Origin: Chloroflexota bacterium
GTDB lineage: Bacteria; Chloroflexota; Limnocylindria; Limnocylindrales; CSP1-4
Direction: 5' to 3'
NCBI GenBank assembly: GCA_021802825.1
Contig: JAJZRG010000004.1
Span: forward strand, 62,001-126,000
Length of the DNA stretch: 64,000 nt
Shown piece by piece: positions 40,654 through 49,842 of this stretch; the stretch's first letter is position 1; the number at the start of each line of letters is the position of its first letter. The notes below the pieces were generated by a model. It was not told the DNA's origin and did no database searches. It saw nothing but the letters and a program-made list of their open reading frames with translations. The translations under genes were made by a program, and so were the position numbers.

Positions 40654-43454
40654 CGCTCTCACCGGGGGACTTCGACGACTTCTTCGCCGCGATCCACGCC
40701 GGCACGCGGCCCTTCTCCTGGCAGCGGCGACTCCTCTGGTCGGTGCTCGGGGAGGGCCGCTGGCCCGACCGCGTCGTCGCGCCGACGGGCGCCGGCAAGA
40801 CCTCGGTCATCGACGTACACGTGTTCGCCGTCGCGCTCATGGCGGCGGGCGTCGGCCCGCGAGTGCCACGGCGCCTTGCGCTCGTGGTGGACCGGCGTGC
40901 CATCGTGGACAGCCAGTACGAGATCGCGCGCTCGCTGGGGCGTGCGCTCCGCGCGGCCGCGGACGGCGGGGTCGTTGGAGAGGTTCGGAGCTGTCTGGCG
41001 TCGCTACGCAGCAGCCGCTCGCCCGACGCAGCCCCGCTGCTCGTCGCGATGCTGCGCGGCGGCGTCCCGGCGTCCCGGCGCTGGGTGGACGACCCGTCCG
41101 CTGCTGCGGTCATCTGCGCTACGCCGGCGATGTGGGGCAGCCGCCTGCTCTTCCGGGGCTACGGGACGGGGCGCCTCGCCCGGCCGCGAGAGGCGGGGCT
41201 GCTAGCCTACGACTCGGTCGTCGTCGTTGACGAGGCGCACCTCGCGAGGCAGCTGGTGCAGACTGCCCGCCGGATTGCCGAGCTGGAGGGGATGGCCTCC
41301 CGGCCCCTGGCCGCGCCATGCGTGCAGGTGGTCGAGACGACGGCCACGATCGTGGGCGTCGGGCCCGGATCGTCGGTCGGCGTGACCGAGGAGGACCTGC
41401 GCTCGGGCGATACCGCCGACGAGGTCCTCGCCATGCGAATGGTCCGGGCGAAGCCGGTGGCGCTGGTCCCCTCGGACGACTGGCCAGCCAGCTCACGGGC
41501 CGCGCGCGCGGCCGTGGCACGCTTGGTGGCGGACGGGGCGGAGGAACTCCTGCGGGTGCACGGTCCGACGGTCGGCTGCGTGCTGAACACGGTGGCCGGG
41601 GCGCTCGCGACGGCTGTCGAGCTGCGGGGGCGCGGCCGGACGGTTGAGCTGCTGGTGGGGCGGATGCGGCCGCACGACATCGCCGCCCTTCGGGGTCGGC
41701 GGCCGGGGCTCCTCACCGTCACCGGCGACCCCGATGTCGACGTCGTCGTCGCGACCCAGACCATCGAGGTCGGCGCGGACGTGGACTTCTCGGCGATGGT
41801 GACCGAGCTGGCCCCAGGGTCGGCGCTTGCCCAGCGCGCCGGGCGCGTGAACCGGCTGGGTCGCCGGTGCGCGACCGAGGTGCGCGTGGTGGTGCCCCGG
41901 GCGGGGGTCGGCCCGAAGGGTGCGCCCCCGTACCGAGCCGAGGAGCTGACGGCCTCGCTGGACTGGATCACGTCTCGGGCGGCGACCGCGGATGGGCTCG
42001 CCCCGCTCCGCGTGGCGCAGGACCCACCGCCTGCCGCTGGCCTCGGTCGCGCGGTGCTGGGCCGGCCGGAGGCCTGGGACGCCCGCCTGCTGGCCCGGAC
42101 GTCGGACGCGCTGTTCGCGGAGCCCGACCTCGAGCTCTGGCTCGCCGACGACCTGGACCCCGACACGGACGTCTCGGTCGTCGTCCGAGCGGGGCTTGGC
42201 GGCGACCCGCTGGACGACCTCGCGCTGCTCCGCGCCACGCCGCCGCGGGCGGCCGAGTGCTTCCCGGCGTCGATCCGCCTCGTGCGCGAACTCATCGGCG
42301 GCGACCGAGAGGACACGCGGGGGCTCCCGCTCTACCGGTGGCGCGCCGACGAGCTCGCTCCGCTCGGGGGCGCGGCGGACATGCGCCCAGGGGACGTCAT
42401 CGTGACGGGCGAGGACGCTCCGTGGTTCACGCAGGGCGTGCTCGACGCCGCTGGCGGCGAGCGGGCGACCGACGTCCTCGAGGAGGACCGCCACCACGAG
42501 CCCCTCGTGCTTCGGATTGGAGCCGGCATGCCGCTCGAGGCGGCCCTCGGGAGCCGGTTCTCCGAGCGTCTGCTCGAGGCCCTCGGTGCCGCGGTCCGCG
42601 AGCAGCCGGCCGACGGCCGCTCCCGACGAGCGGCGATGGCCGACGCGATCGACGTCGCGCTGCGGGCGACGGGCGCGCACAGCGATGACTGGGCCGGGCG
42701 GCAGCTCGCGCGCGCCGCCAGGCTCCTCCGGGGACGGCTCGCCGACACCTCGGTGGACATTTCGCCGACCGATGAGGGAGAGGGTCCTCGTTGGGTCGTG
42801 ATTGCCGACCAGCGGCCCAGCCTCGGCGACGAGGAGACGCGCCAGACCTGGACCGGACGCGGCGCCCCCGTGGGCCTCGACGAGCACCAGGCCGCAGTAG
42901 CCGCCCGGGCCGGGGAGATCGCCCACCGGGTCGCGCTCGGGGACGATGCGACCGACGCGCTCCGCGAGGCTGGTGTCCTACACGACGAGGGCAAGCGCGA
43001 CCCGCGCTTCCAGCAGCTTCTCCGCGGCAGCTCCTCCGCGGACCCCGTGGCGGACCTCGCCAAGAGCGGCAGCCGGACTCCCTCGGAGCAACGCGCGGCC
43101 GCGGCATCGTCCGGGCTCCCGTCAGGGTGGCGCCACGAGCAGCTGTCGGCGGTCGTGGCCTGGGACCGCGCTGGCGAGGTCGCCGGTTCGCCCGGCGACC
43201 TCGTCACGCGACTCGTGGGCACGAGCCACGGCCATGGCCGGGCTGCCTTCCCGCACACCATGGCACGGCTGATCGGACGTGAGCACGCGCTGGCGGCATC
43301 AGGTGCTCGCCTCCACGACGAGGGCGCCTGGGACGCGCTCATCGAGGCGACGCACAGGGAGCGCGGTGTCTGGGGCTGCGCCTACCTCGAGGCGATCCTC
43401 CGCGCCGCAGATGGACAGGTATCAGGGGAGGTCGAGACCGATGAGCGGGCTTGA
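40650..43454 (+). CDS. cas3: Cas3 helicase-nuclease with C-terminal HD domain (type I-G)
   Basis: A 934-residue Cas3. The SF2 helicase comes first: Walker A VAPTGAGKTS (43-52), DEAH at 194-197 in VVVVDEAHLARQL, and a C-terminal helicase motif with QTIEVGADVDFSAMVTE and QRAGRVNRLGR. The HD nuclease follows, with H778-D779 in GVLHDEGKRD and upstream His in EIAHRVAL. HD-last order is typical of type I-G Cas3, opposite to most other subtypes. It would unwind and degrade target DNA after Cascade binding. The start overlaps csb2 (GTGA) and its end overlaps the next gene by 14 nt. Confidence 0.93.
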   Translation: MTLSPGDFDDFFAAIHAGTRPFSWQRRLLWSVLGEGRWPDRVVAPTGAGKTSVIDVHVFAVALMAAGVGPRVPRRLALVVDRRAIVDSQYEIARSLGRALRAAADGGVVGEVRSCLASLRSSRSPDAAPLLVAMLRGGVPASRRWVDDPSAAAVICATPAMWGSRLLFRGYGTGRLARPREAGLLAYDSVVVVDEAHLARQLVQTARRIAELEGMASRPLAAPCVQVVETTATIVGVGPGSSVGVTEEDLRSGDTADEVLAMRMVRAKPVALVPSDDWPASSRAARAAVARLVADGAEELLRVHGPTVGCVLNTVAGALATAVELRGRGRTVELLVGRMRPHDIAALRGRRPGLLTVTGDPDVDVVVATQTIEVGADVDFSAMVTELAPGSALAQRAGRVNRLGRRCATEVRVVVPRAGVGPKGAPPYRAEELTASLDWITSRAATADGLAPLRVAQDPPPAAGLGRAVLGRPEAWDARLLARTSDALFAEPDLELWLADDLDPDTDVSVVVRAGLGGDPLDDLALLRATPPRAAECFPASIRLVRELIGGDREDTRGLPLYRWRADELAPLGGAADMRPGDVIVTGEDAPWFTQGVLDAAGGERATDVLEEDRHHEPLVLRIGAGMPLEAALGSRFSERLLEALGAAVREQPADGRSRRAAMADAIDVALRATGAHSDDWAGRQLARAARLLRGRLADTSVDISPTDEGEGPRWVVIADQRPSLGDEETRQTWTGRGAPVGLDEHQAAVAARAGEIAHRVALGDDATDALREAGVLHDEGKRDPRFQQLLRGSSSADPVADLAKSGSRTPSEQRAAAASSGLPSGWRHEQLSAVVAWDRAGEVAGSPGDLVTRLVGTSHGHGRAAFPHTMARLIGREHALAASGARLHDEGAWDALIEATHRERGVWGCAYLEAILRAADGQVSGEVETDERA

Positions 43455-44481
43455 GCTACCGGGGGACGTCAGGGTCGCGCTGTCCCACGCCGCGGCCTAC
43501 GGACTCGCGGCGATACTGAGCGACGCCGGAACGCCCGGTGTGACGATCGCATGGACTCCCGCCCTCGACTCCCGAGCGGTGATTGCGGCGGCCGGGCGCG
43601 ACTCGGACGCGATGGCTGATCTGATCCTGGACCACGCCCGGAGGCACGCTCAGGGGGACAGCTGGACCGCCGCGACCACATTGGCCACCGGGGCTGCTGC
43701 AGGCACGCTCAGCCCCCGGATCAAGGCGGCGTCCGACGGCGACGCCTGGGCCGCCCTAACGCGCGCGCGACGCGCGGCTATTGACGCGCAGGTCGCGAGA
43801 CGCGGCTGGCTGGACCTCGCGTTGATCGGCGCCCTGGGGGAGCCGGCCTACTGGCGCTTCGACGCGCAGGGCAAAGGCCGACCCGACGAGGGGGCGAGCC
43901 GCTGGGAGATGAAGACGAGGAACCGCGGCGAGGACTTCGTGCAGCACCGCCTGCACAAGCTCGCGCTCAGCGTCGCGAGGCGGGACGCCGGGGGCGTCCG
44001 CGACGGGATCCTCGGCGCCACCGCCGAGGACGAGGTCGGCGGAAACGCACCGGACAGCCGCACCGCGACCGGACTCGCCGGCCCCGGCCCGGTTGACAAC
44101 GTCCTCGCGTGGTGTGCCCTGTGGGGCCTCGCCCTCTTCCCCGTCGTCCCGAGGACCGGGCGCCCGTCCGAGACGGCCGGCCATGGGTCCGCGCGGACCC
44201 ATGGCGGCCCGAGGCGGTCGTGGTTCCATCTGCCGGTGCCGACTCGACCCGTCACGCTCTCGCGTCTCGAGACGATCCTCGCGAGCGAGCAGCTCGCCGA
44301 CGCCGCCGCGGCGGCGGCGACCCCGGGCAGCGAGCGCGACCTCGGCGTTCGCTCAGCGAGCGAGTGGCTCCTGGACCGCGGGGTGGGCGCGATCGTGCGG
44401 TTCCCCGTCGGCGTCTTCGGGAGCGCGAGCGCGCCCGAGCGCCGCGCGCTGCTCGGGTCCGTGGAGCGGTTGGCCCAATGA
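43441..44481 (+). CDS. csb3: Type I-G large-subunit-like protein Csb3/Cas8u (GSU0052 family)
   Basis: A 346-residue protein assigned to the Csb3/Cas8u1 family mainly from position and weak features: HAAAYGLAAILSDAG near the N-terminus, a WEMKTRNRGEDFVQHRL stretch, VDNVLAWCALWGLALFPVVPR in the second half and a C-terminal helical region. In type I-G complexes the large subunit recognises the PAM and recruits Cas3. The start overlaps cas3, the stop overlaps cas4-cas1 (ATGA), so it is part of the single cas transcript. Csx17 is the alternative large subunit in other I-G loci; this protein is too short for that. Confidence 0.78.
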   Translation: MSGLELPGDVRVALSHAAAYGLAAILSDAGTPGVTIAWTPALDSRAVIAAAGRDSDAMADLILDHARRHAQGDSWTAATTLATGAAAGTLSPRIKAASDGDAWAALTRARRAAIDAQVARRGWLDLALIGALGEPAYWRFDAQGKGRPDEGASRWEMKTRNRGEDFVQHRLHKLALSVARRDAGGVRDGILGATAEDEVGGNAPDSRTATGLAGPGPVDNVLAWCALWGLALFPVVPRTGRPSETAGHGSARTHGGPRRSWFHLPVPTRPVTLSRLETILASEQLADAAAAAATPGSERDLGVRSASEWLLDRGVGAIVRFPVGVFGSASAPERRALLGSVERLAQ

Positions 44482-46088
44482 CCGGACCTGCTGTATCGCC
44501 TGGCGATCCACTCCCGATCAGCCTCGTGGCCCACCTCGTCTTCTGTCCTCGGCGGGCATGGATCGAGGCAGCCGGGGAGGCGACGGACACGTGGCAGGTT
44601 GCCGAGGGCTCGGCGCAGCACGCGGCCACCGACGACCCGAGCACGGCGCGTCCCGCCGCGCTTCGGGCGATCGACGTGGCGGACGAGGCCCTCGGCGTCG
44701 TCGGGCGGTGCGACACCGTGGAGGTCGGCCCGGGAGGCCAGCTCACCGTTGTCGAGTACAAGTCCAGCCCCGTGCGGCACGAGCCGCGTGTCACCGATTC
44801 CATGCGCATCCAACTGGCGCTCCAGGTGGGTGCCCTCCGCTCTGCGGGCCACGTCGTCGCCGGGCAGGCCGTCTACTTCACCGGCCACCGCGTCCGCGTC
44901 CCGGTGCCGCTCGCCGAGGAGGACTTCGCCGCGGCCCGGGCGGCCGTCGCCGCGACGCACGCCACCGTCGAGTCCCTCGAGGCGCCGCAGCCCCTCGAGG
45001 ACGACCCGCGGTGCGCATCGTGCTCCCACGCGGAGGTCTGCCTCCCCGAGGAGCGCGCGGGCGGTCCCGTCGTGCGACGGATCGTCGTGGCGGACCCCGA
45101 CACCCAGGTGGTTCACCTCGCGACTGCCGGCTCCCGGGCATCGACGCGACAGGGTCGCCTGCTCGTCCACGCCCGCGGCGAGGAGATCGCCTCCCTGCCG
45201 CTCGAGCGCGTCCAGGGCGTCGTCGTCCACGGGAACGTGGACCTGAGCGGCGGGCTGATCCGGGAGCTACTGTGGAGGTCGCTCTCGATCGTGTGGTGCA
45301 CGGGCGGCGGACGGGTGGTGGGATGGGCGCTGCCCGGGGCGGGCCCGAACGGGGCAGAGCGGGTCCGCCAGCACGAGGCCTCGGCAGCTGGCCGGCTCGA
45401 CCTCGCCCGCGAGTTTGTCGGCGCCAAGATCGCAAATCAGGCAACGCTGCTGCGGCGCAACGGGCAGGCGGCTAGCGCGGCGGCCGCCATCCGTGCCCTC
45501 GGCCGCCGGGTCCCGGGCGCGAGGTCGGCGACGGAGCTGCTGGGCCTCGAGGGCGAGGCCGCCGCTATCTGCTTCGCCCACTTCTCGACGATGCTCAGCG
45601 CGCGGGCGCGGGCGTCCGGGATCGAGATGCGCACGCGCTCGGGGAGGCCGGCACGGGACCCGGTGAACGCAGCCCTCAACTACGTCTACGCGCTCCTCCT
45701 GGCGGACGTCGTGCGGGCGGTCGCCGCCTGCGGGCTCGACCCCCATGCCGGCTTCCTGCACACGAGCACGAGGAACAAACCCGCCCTCGCGCTCGACCTG
45801 TGCGAGGAGTTCCGGGCGCCGGTCGCGGATTCCGTGGTCCTCGGCGCCTTCAACAACGGGGAGCTCCGTCCGGGCGACTTCTCCGACGCCCTCGGGACGA
45901 CGCGGCTCCGCGAGGCTGGCCGGCGGTCGCTGATCGCGGCCTACGAACGTCGCGTGCAGACCGAGTTCCGGCACCCGGTCTTCGGTTACCGGACGACGTG
46001 GCGGCGGGCGATGGAGATCCAGGCTCGGATGGTTCTTGGCGTGATCGACGGTTCGCAGGCGCGCTACGTCGGGATCCGCACGCGATGA
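44478..46088 (+). CDS. cas4-cas1: Cas4-Cas1 fusion protein
   Basis: A 536-residue adaptation protein. Cas4 occupies about 1-190: C23 in VFCPRRAWIE, D in GRCDTVEV, EYK in VVEYKSS, and C179, C182 and C188 in CASCSHAEVC, so all four Fe-S cysteines are present. Cas1 follows with catalytic E358 in LEGEAAA, H428 in FLHTST and D440 with nearby acidic residues in LDLCEEF. Cas4 trims prespacers next to the PAM and Cas1 integrates them. The fusion is a hallmark of type I-G loci. Overlaps by ATGA on both sides. Confidence 0.95.
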   Translation: MTGPAVSPGDPLPISLVAHLVFCPRRAWIEAAGEATDTWQVAEGSAQHAATDDPSTARPAALRAIDVADEALGVVGRCDTVEVGPGGQLTVVEYKSSPVRHEPRVTDSMRIQLALQVGALRSAGHVVAGQAVYFTGHRVRVPVPLAEEDFAAARAAVAATHATVESLEAPQPLEDDPRCASCSHAEVCLPEERAGGPVVRRIVVADPDTQVVHLATAGSRASTRQGRLLVHARGEEIASLPLERVQGVVVHGNVDLSGGLIRELLWRSLSIVWCTGGGRVVGWALPGAGPNGAERVRQHEASAAGRLDLAREFVGAKIANQATLLRRNGQAASAAAAIRALGRRVPGARSATELLGLEGEAAAICFAHFSTMLSARARASGIEMRTRSGRPARDPVNAALNYVYALLLADVVRAVAACGLDPHAGFLHTSTRNKPALALDLCEEFRAPVADSVVLGAFNNGELRPGDFSDALGTTRLREAGRRSLIAAYERRVQTEFRHPVFGYRTTWRRAMEIQARMVLGVIDGSQARYVGIRTR

Positions 46089-46387
46089 GCAGGGATGCGG
46101 CCCGGCGCTACCTGGTCGCCTACGACATCGCCGACGACCGACGCCGCCTACGCGTGTCCACGAAGCTCTCGAGCTACGGGGACCGCGTCCAGTACAGCGT
46201 GTTCGTCGTGGACGGGAGGCCGGCGAAACTGGTCCGCCTTCGAGCGGTCCTGGCTCGACTCATCGACGCCGGACTCGACTCCGTTCTGATCTGCGACCTT
46301 GGTCCGGTGTCGGTTGATCTCGACCGGCGGTTCGAGGTCATCGGCCGCCGACGTCTCGTGAACGACGGCGACGTAATTGTCTTATGA
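46085..46387 (+). CDS. cas2: Cas2 adaptation endoribonuclease-fold protein
   Basis: A 100-residue ferredoxin-fold protein with YLVAYDIADDRRRLRV, the conserved first-strand aspartate D15 or so, SSYGDRVQYSVFVV (the S/G-x-R-x-Q-x-S-V-F pattern) and a C-terminal strand ending DVIVL. Cas2 bridges Cas1 dimers in the integration complex. It is the last cas gene, overlapping cas4-cas1 by ATGA and followed by the leader and the array. Confidence 0.95.
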   Translation: MSRDAARRYLVAYDIADDRRRLRVSTKLSSYGDRVQYSVFVVDGRPAKLVRLRAVLARLIDAGLDSVLICDLGPVSVDLDRRFEVIGRRRLVNDGDVIVL

Positions 46388-46555
46388 CGGTTCGCGAGCG
46401 GTCCGGTGGCACGGGTGTCGTGCTTGAGCGTTCGCGCCCCGGCGCCAGCCCTTGAGCCGCACACCGTGCGTGAGTATGCTTGCGGAGGCGCCGCGGGGCA
46501 CACCTCGGACCGCCCGGCGATTGGTCGGCGCTCTCGGCCTGAACGTGGCGACCCA
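46388..46555 (+). promoter_or_regulatory. CRISPR leader
   Basis: This 168-nt stretch lies between the cas2 stop and the first repeat. It is GC-rich, with no run of A/T typical of other leaders, and contains the array promoter. Its location on the cas side, opposite the decayed terminal repeat, marks it as the leader. Confidence 0.7.
46452..46480 (+). promoter_or_regulatory. Array promoter: TTGAGC, 17 bp, TATGCT
   Basis: A -35-like TTGAGC (46452-46457) and -10 TATGCT (46475-46480) are separated by exactly 17 bp. Transcription would start near 46487, about 70 nt before the first repeat. It is the best-formed -35/-10 pair in the window. Confidence 0.65.
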
Positions 46556-47439
46556 GTTGCAGCGCCCACCCGGCGCTGCCTTCATTGAGGGACCTTGCGG
46601 GCGTGGACCACGGCGACCTGGGCGTCGTGTTGCAGCGCCCACCCGGCGCTGCCTTCATTGAGGGAAGGACGCGATGGCGAGGCTCGACGCGGGGATCCGG
46701 TTGCAGCGCCCACCCGGCGCTGCCTTCATTGAGGGTTGCTCAGGTTGAAGTACAGCGGGACCTCGCGGGGTTGCAGCGCCCACCCGGCGCTGCCTTCATT
46801 GAGGGCTGTAGTCGCCGATCGTCTCGCTGTCGAACCCCGTGTTGCAGCGCCCACCCGGCGCTGCCTTCATTGAGGGACAGGGCCACGCGCGGATTCCCCG
46901 CGGGGTTCATGTTGCAGCGCCCACCCGGCGCTGCCTTCATTGAGGGAAGAAGGGGTCGGCGAGGAGGAAGTCGACCGTGAGGCCGTTGCAGCGCCCACCC
47001 GGCGCTGCCTTCATTGAGGGGATCACCCGTCCCCCAATCTGACCGACGCGGAGCTGGTTGCAGCGCCCACCCGGCGCTGCCTTCATTGAGGGGGCGAGAA
47101 GGCCGCGGGCCAGACGCCCGACGACATGTTGCAGCGCCCACCCGGCGCTGCCTTCATTGAGGGGACCCGCGCGCAGCCAGCCGGGCCGCAGACCCGGGTT
47201 GCAGCGCCCACCCGGCGCTGCCTTCATTGAGGGGCCGGCAGGCGGACGCTGACCGTGTCGTTCAGCGCTGTTGCAGCGCCCACCCGGCGCTGCCTTCATT
47301 GAGGGTACAACCTGCTCGCCGAGGCCGACCCGCTCCGGGCCGCCGGTTGCAGCGCCCACCCGGCGCTGCCTTCATTGAGGGCCGGAGAGATGGGAGCGCA
47401 TCGAGCGGTGGCAGCGTTGCAGCGCCCACCCGGCGCTGC
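46556..47439 (+). CRISPR. CRISPR array, 12 full 36-bp repeats plus one decayed terminal repeat
   Basis: The repeat starts GTTGCAGCGCCCACC and ends CTTCATTGAGGG. Full copies begin at 46556, 46629, 46700, 46770, 46841, 46911, 46985, 47057, 47128, 47198, 47270 and 47346. The last copy at 47416 matches only 24 nt before diverging. Twelve spacers of 34-40 nt (37, 35, 34, 35, 34, 38, 36, 35, 34, 36, 40, 34) are all different. Within the repeat GCAGCGCC pairs perfectly with GGCGCTGC across a 5-nt loop, a suitable Cas6-type substrate. All 12 full repeats are identical, which points to an active or recent array. Confidence 0.98.
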
Positions 47440-47471
47440 TGTCGACTGATATGGCGGAGCGGACCCCCGAT

Positions 47472-47554
47472 GTCTCGCCCGGCGATCGCGCCGGGCGTGG
47501 GTTGAAACATCGGCGTCTCGGCCCTCGTGTTCATCGCCGGGCGAGGGTTGAAAC
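47472..47554 (+). repeat. Remnants of a second CRISPR-like repeat ending GGGTTGAAAC
   Basis: A 37-nt copy at 47472-47508 has a GCCCGGC/GCCGGGC stem followed by GTGGGTTGAAAC. A partial copy at 47533-47554 keeps ATCGCCGGGCGAGGGTTGAAAC. Their 3' ends are 46 nt apart, less than a repeat-spacer unit. The stem plus G-rich TTGAAAC end is the layout of type I-C and related repeats. The first copy starts 32 nt after the decayed end of the main array. Confidence 0.5.
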
Positions 47555-47666
47555 CGCTCATCCCCTGGTTGATCGAGGCGGGCGTCTTGCCCGGCTTGCC
47601 ACCCCCCGGGGTCGAGACGCCCAGCTCTTCGAAAGGGAGCCGTTGCGCAGTCGGCCGGCTGCTGGC

Positions 47667-48155
47667 TCAGCCCGGCACGAGCTCCGGCGGCAGCAGGTAG
47701 CGAAGGGTGCCCTTGCCCGCGGCCACGTCGTCGCCCGGGAAGTCGATCCGCGCGAGCGACGCCTTGCGCATCGGGATCGGGTAGGTGCCGATGAGCTCGC
47801 CCAGGAGCTGCGAGAAGTCCGGGTCGTGGCCCACCAGGCACGGCCGGTAAGCGGGTCCGGCGTCGTCGAGGATGGCGTTGAGCATGGCGGGCTCGAGCGG
47901 GCCGCCGAGCCGATCGTCCACGACCACCTTGACGCGGTTGCGCATCGCCTTGGCCACGATCTCGGCCGTCTGGGCGGAGCGCATCTTGGGCGAGGTGATG
48001 AACAGGTCGGGCGGCTCGTCGATCACCGCGAGCAGGCCGCCGAGGTCCTTCGCCTGGCGCCGTCCCTTCTCGGACAGCGGCCGTGCGGCGTCATCGCCCT
48101 CCCACTTGGCGGGATCGCCCGCGTGCCCGTGGCGCAGAAGGTGGAGCGCGATCAT
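47667..48155 (-). CDS. sixA: SixA-like phosphohistidine phosphatase
   Basis: A 162-residue histidine phosphatase of the SixA branch. LLRHGHAGDPAKW holds the RHG motif with nucleophilic His near residue 9; RPLSEKGRRQAKDLG and TSPKMRSAQTAEI follow, and the second catalytic His is in CLVGHDPDFSQLL. SixA removes phosphate from histidine on phosphotransfer proteins. ATG 48155 has GGAGG upstream; an in-frame start at 48185 is less likely. It is downstream of phoU on the same strand and may be in the pst operon. Confidence 0.9.
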   Translation of the reverse strand: MIALHLLRHGHAGDPAKWEGDDAARPLSEKGRRQAKDLGGLLAVIDEPPDLFITSPKMRSAQTAEIVAKAMRNRVKVVVDDRLGGPLEPAMLNAILDDAGPAYRPCLVGHDPDFSQLLGELIGTYPIPMRKASLARIDFPGDDVAAGKGTLRYLLPPELVPG

Positions 48156-48212
48156 CGGTCCTCCATGGCGGCGGCATCCTCGCATCTGCCGCGCGGAAAG
48201 TGTAGGCAGCGG

Positions 48213-48929
48213 CTAGGGATTGAGGTCCTCCACCTCGCCGGACGCGAGGAACACGATGTCCTCGGCGATGTTGGTCACCCGATCGCCGATCCGCTCGAGG
48301 TAGTGGGCCGCGAACAGGATCCGCGTGCACGGGTCCACGTTGGCCGGGTCGGCCCGCATGAGGTCGAGGCAGTCCGCGAAGATCGCGTGGTAGCGGTCGT
48401 CCACGTCGTCATCGAGCTTGGCGACCTCGCGGGCGCGGGTGTCGTCGACGTCCACCAGCGCCCGGACGATGCCGCGCACCTGGTCGGCCACGCGCTCGCC
48501 CAGGTCGGGCAGCTTCACGTAGTCCTTGATCGGGGCGAACGGCGCCAGCTTGCGCGACTGCTTGGCCACCGAGCCCGCGTGGTCGCCCATGCGCTCGAGC
48601 TCGTACGAGACGTGGTCCAGCGTGAGCAGGTAGCGCAGGTCGCGCGCCACCGGGGCCTGCGTCGCGATGACGGCGGCGATCATGGCGGTCGCCTTGCGCT
48701 GGACCTCGTTGATCAGCCGGTCGTCGATGATCACCTTGAGCGCGGCGTCCGCGTCGTGGGTGACCAGGGCGTCGATCGCAGCGCGGATCTGGGCCTCCAC
48801 CAAGGAGCCCATGCGCAGGATGTTGTCCTTGACCTCGGCCACCTCGTGGTCGTAGGCGCTCCGGGTCGGGTGGGCGAACAGCAGGGGCTCGCGGTGCTCG
48901 CTGGCGGGCGTCGTCCTCTCCTCGGTCAT
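48213..48929 (-). CDS. phoU: PhoU phosphate-transport regulator
   Basis: A 238-residue, two-repeat helical protein. The duplicated metal-binding patterns appear as LTLDHVSYELERMGDHAGSVA and FAAHYLERIGDRVTNIAED, in which E..GD is the hallmark. PhoU links the Pst transporter to the PhoR-type kinase and blocks signalling when phosphate is plentiful. ATG 48929 with GAGGAG upstream is chosen over longer frames. It follows pstB by 16 nt, the usual last place in a pst operon. Confidence 0.95.
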   Translation of the reverse strand: MTEERTTPASEHREPLLFAHPTRSAYDHEVAEVKDNILRMGSLVEAQIRAAIDALVTHDADAALKVIIDDRLINEVQRKATAMIAAVIATQAPVARDLRYLLTLDHVSYELERMGDHAGSVAKQSRKLAPFAPIKDYVKLPDLGERVADQVRGIVRALVDVDDTRAREVAKLDDDVDDRYHAIFADCLDLMRADPANVDPCTRILFAAHYLERIGDRVTNIAEDIVFLASGEVEDLNP

Positions 48930-48945
48930 GCGCGGTCTCCTCGTC

Positions 48946-49839
48946 TCAGCCGAAGCGGCCGGACACGTAGTCCTCGGTGAGCTGGTTGGTGGGGTTGGTG
49001 AAGATCTTGAGGGTGTCGTCCAGCTCCACAAGGTACCCCGCCCGGTCCTCGCCCAGCGTGAAGAACGCAGTGCGGTCGCTCACGCGCGCGGCCTGCTGCA
49101 TGTTGTGGGTCACGATCACGATCGTGTAGTCCGCCTTGAGCTGCGCGATCAGCTCCTCGATCTTGAGGGTGGCGATGGGGTCGAGCGCCGAGCAGGGCTC
49201 GTCCATCAGGATGACCTCGGGGTCGGTCGCGAGTGCCCGCGCGATGCACAGCCGCTGCTGCTGGCCGCCTGACAGTGCGAGGCCGCTCTTCTTGCGCAGC
49301 TCGTCCTTGACTTCGTCCCAGAGCGCCGCATGCCGCAGGGAGCGCTCGACGGTCTCGTCCAGCTTCCCGCGGTCCTTCTGCCCGAACCGGCGCGGGCCGT
49401 AGGCGACGTTCTCGTAGATGGACATCGGGAACGGGTTGGGCCGCTGGAACACGAGGCCCACCTTGCGCCGCACCTCCACGGGGAGGACGCCCGGGCCGTA
49501 CATCGACTCGCCGTCGAGCTCGACGGTGCCCTGGACCACGGCGCCGGGGATGAGGTCGTTCATCCGGTCGAAGCAGCGCAGCACCGTGCTCTTGCCGCAG
49601 CCCGAGGGCCCGATGAAGGCCATGACCGAGTGCTCGGACACGTCGAGGGTCACGTCGCGGACGGCGACGCGCGTGCCGTAACGGATCGAGAGGTCCTTCG
49701 CCCGAAGCTTGACCGATGCGTCCGGATCCATCCCGGCCAGCATCGGCTGCAAGGCCGGCAGCGGAATCGACGAGGGCACCGCGCGGGGCGCGGGGGCGGT
49801 TGCGGAGGTCACGGGAACGTCTCCCTGCTGGGTGTCCAT
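48946..49839 (-). CDS. pstB: Phosphate ABC transporter ATP-binding protein
   Basis: A 297-residue ABC ATPase. Walker A is GPSGCGKST (77-85), the signature is [15 protein letters not shown] and Walker B is [22 protein letters not shown] and [14 protein letters not shown] stretches mark PstB. The first 40 residues are a Pro/Ala-rich extension absent from most PstB; an internal Met at 37 would give normal length, but ATG 49839 is only 3 nt after the pstA stop, consistent with coupling. It energises high-affinity phosphate import. Confidence 0.95.
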   Translation of the reverse strand: MDTQQGDVPVTSATAPAPRAVPSSIPLPALQPMLAGMDPDASVKLRAKDLSIRYGTRVAVRDVTLDVSEHSVMAFIGPSGCGKSTVLRCFDRMNDLIPGAVVQGTVELDGESMYGPGVLPVEVRRKVGLVFQRPNPFPMSIYENVAYGPRRFGQKDRGKLDETVERSLRHAALWDEVKDELRKKSGLALSGGQQQRLCIARALATDPEVILMDEPCSALDPIATLKIEELIAQLKADYTIVIVTHNMQQAARVSDRTAFFTLGEDRAGYLVELDDTLKIFTNPTNQLTEDYVSGRFG

Positions 49840-49842
49840 GGC

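Noticed and set aside
43441..44481. Assignment of the fourth cas gene as Csx17
   Set aside because: Csx17 proteins are around twice as long; size and position favour Csb3/Cas8u.
47306..47345. Spacer 11 shares TACAACCTGCT with the start of cas7 (a possible self-targeting spacer)
   Set aside because: An 11-nt match between 40 nt and a 64-kb window is expected about once by chance, and the rest of the spacer does not match.
46556..47439. Minus-strand frames made of repeated NEGSAGWALQ units as a repeat protein
   Set aside because: They are translations of the CRISPR repeats and have no coding support.
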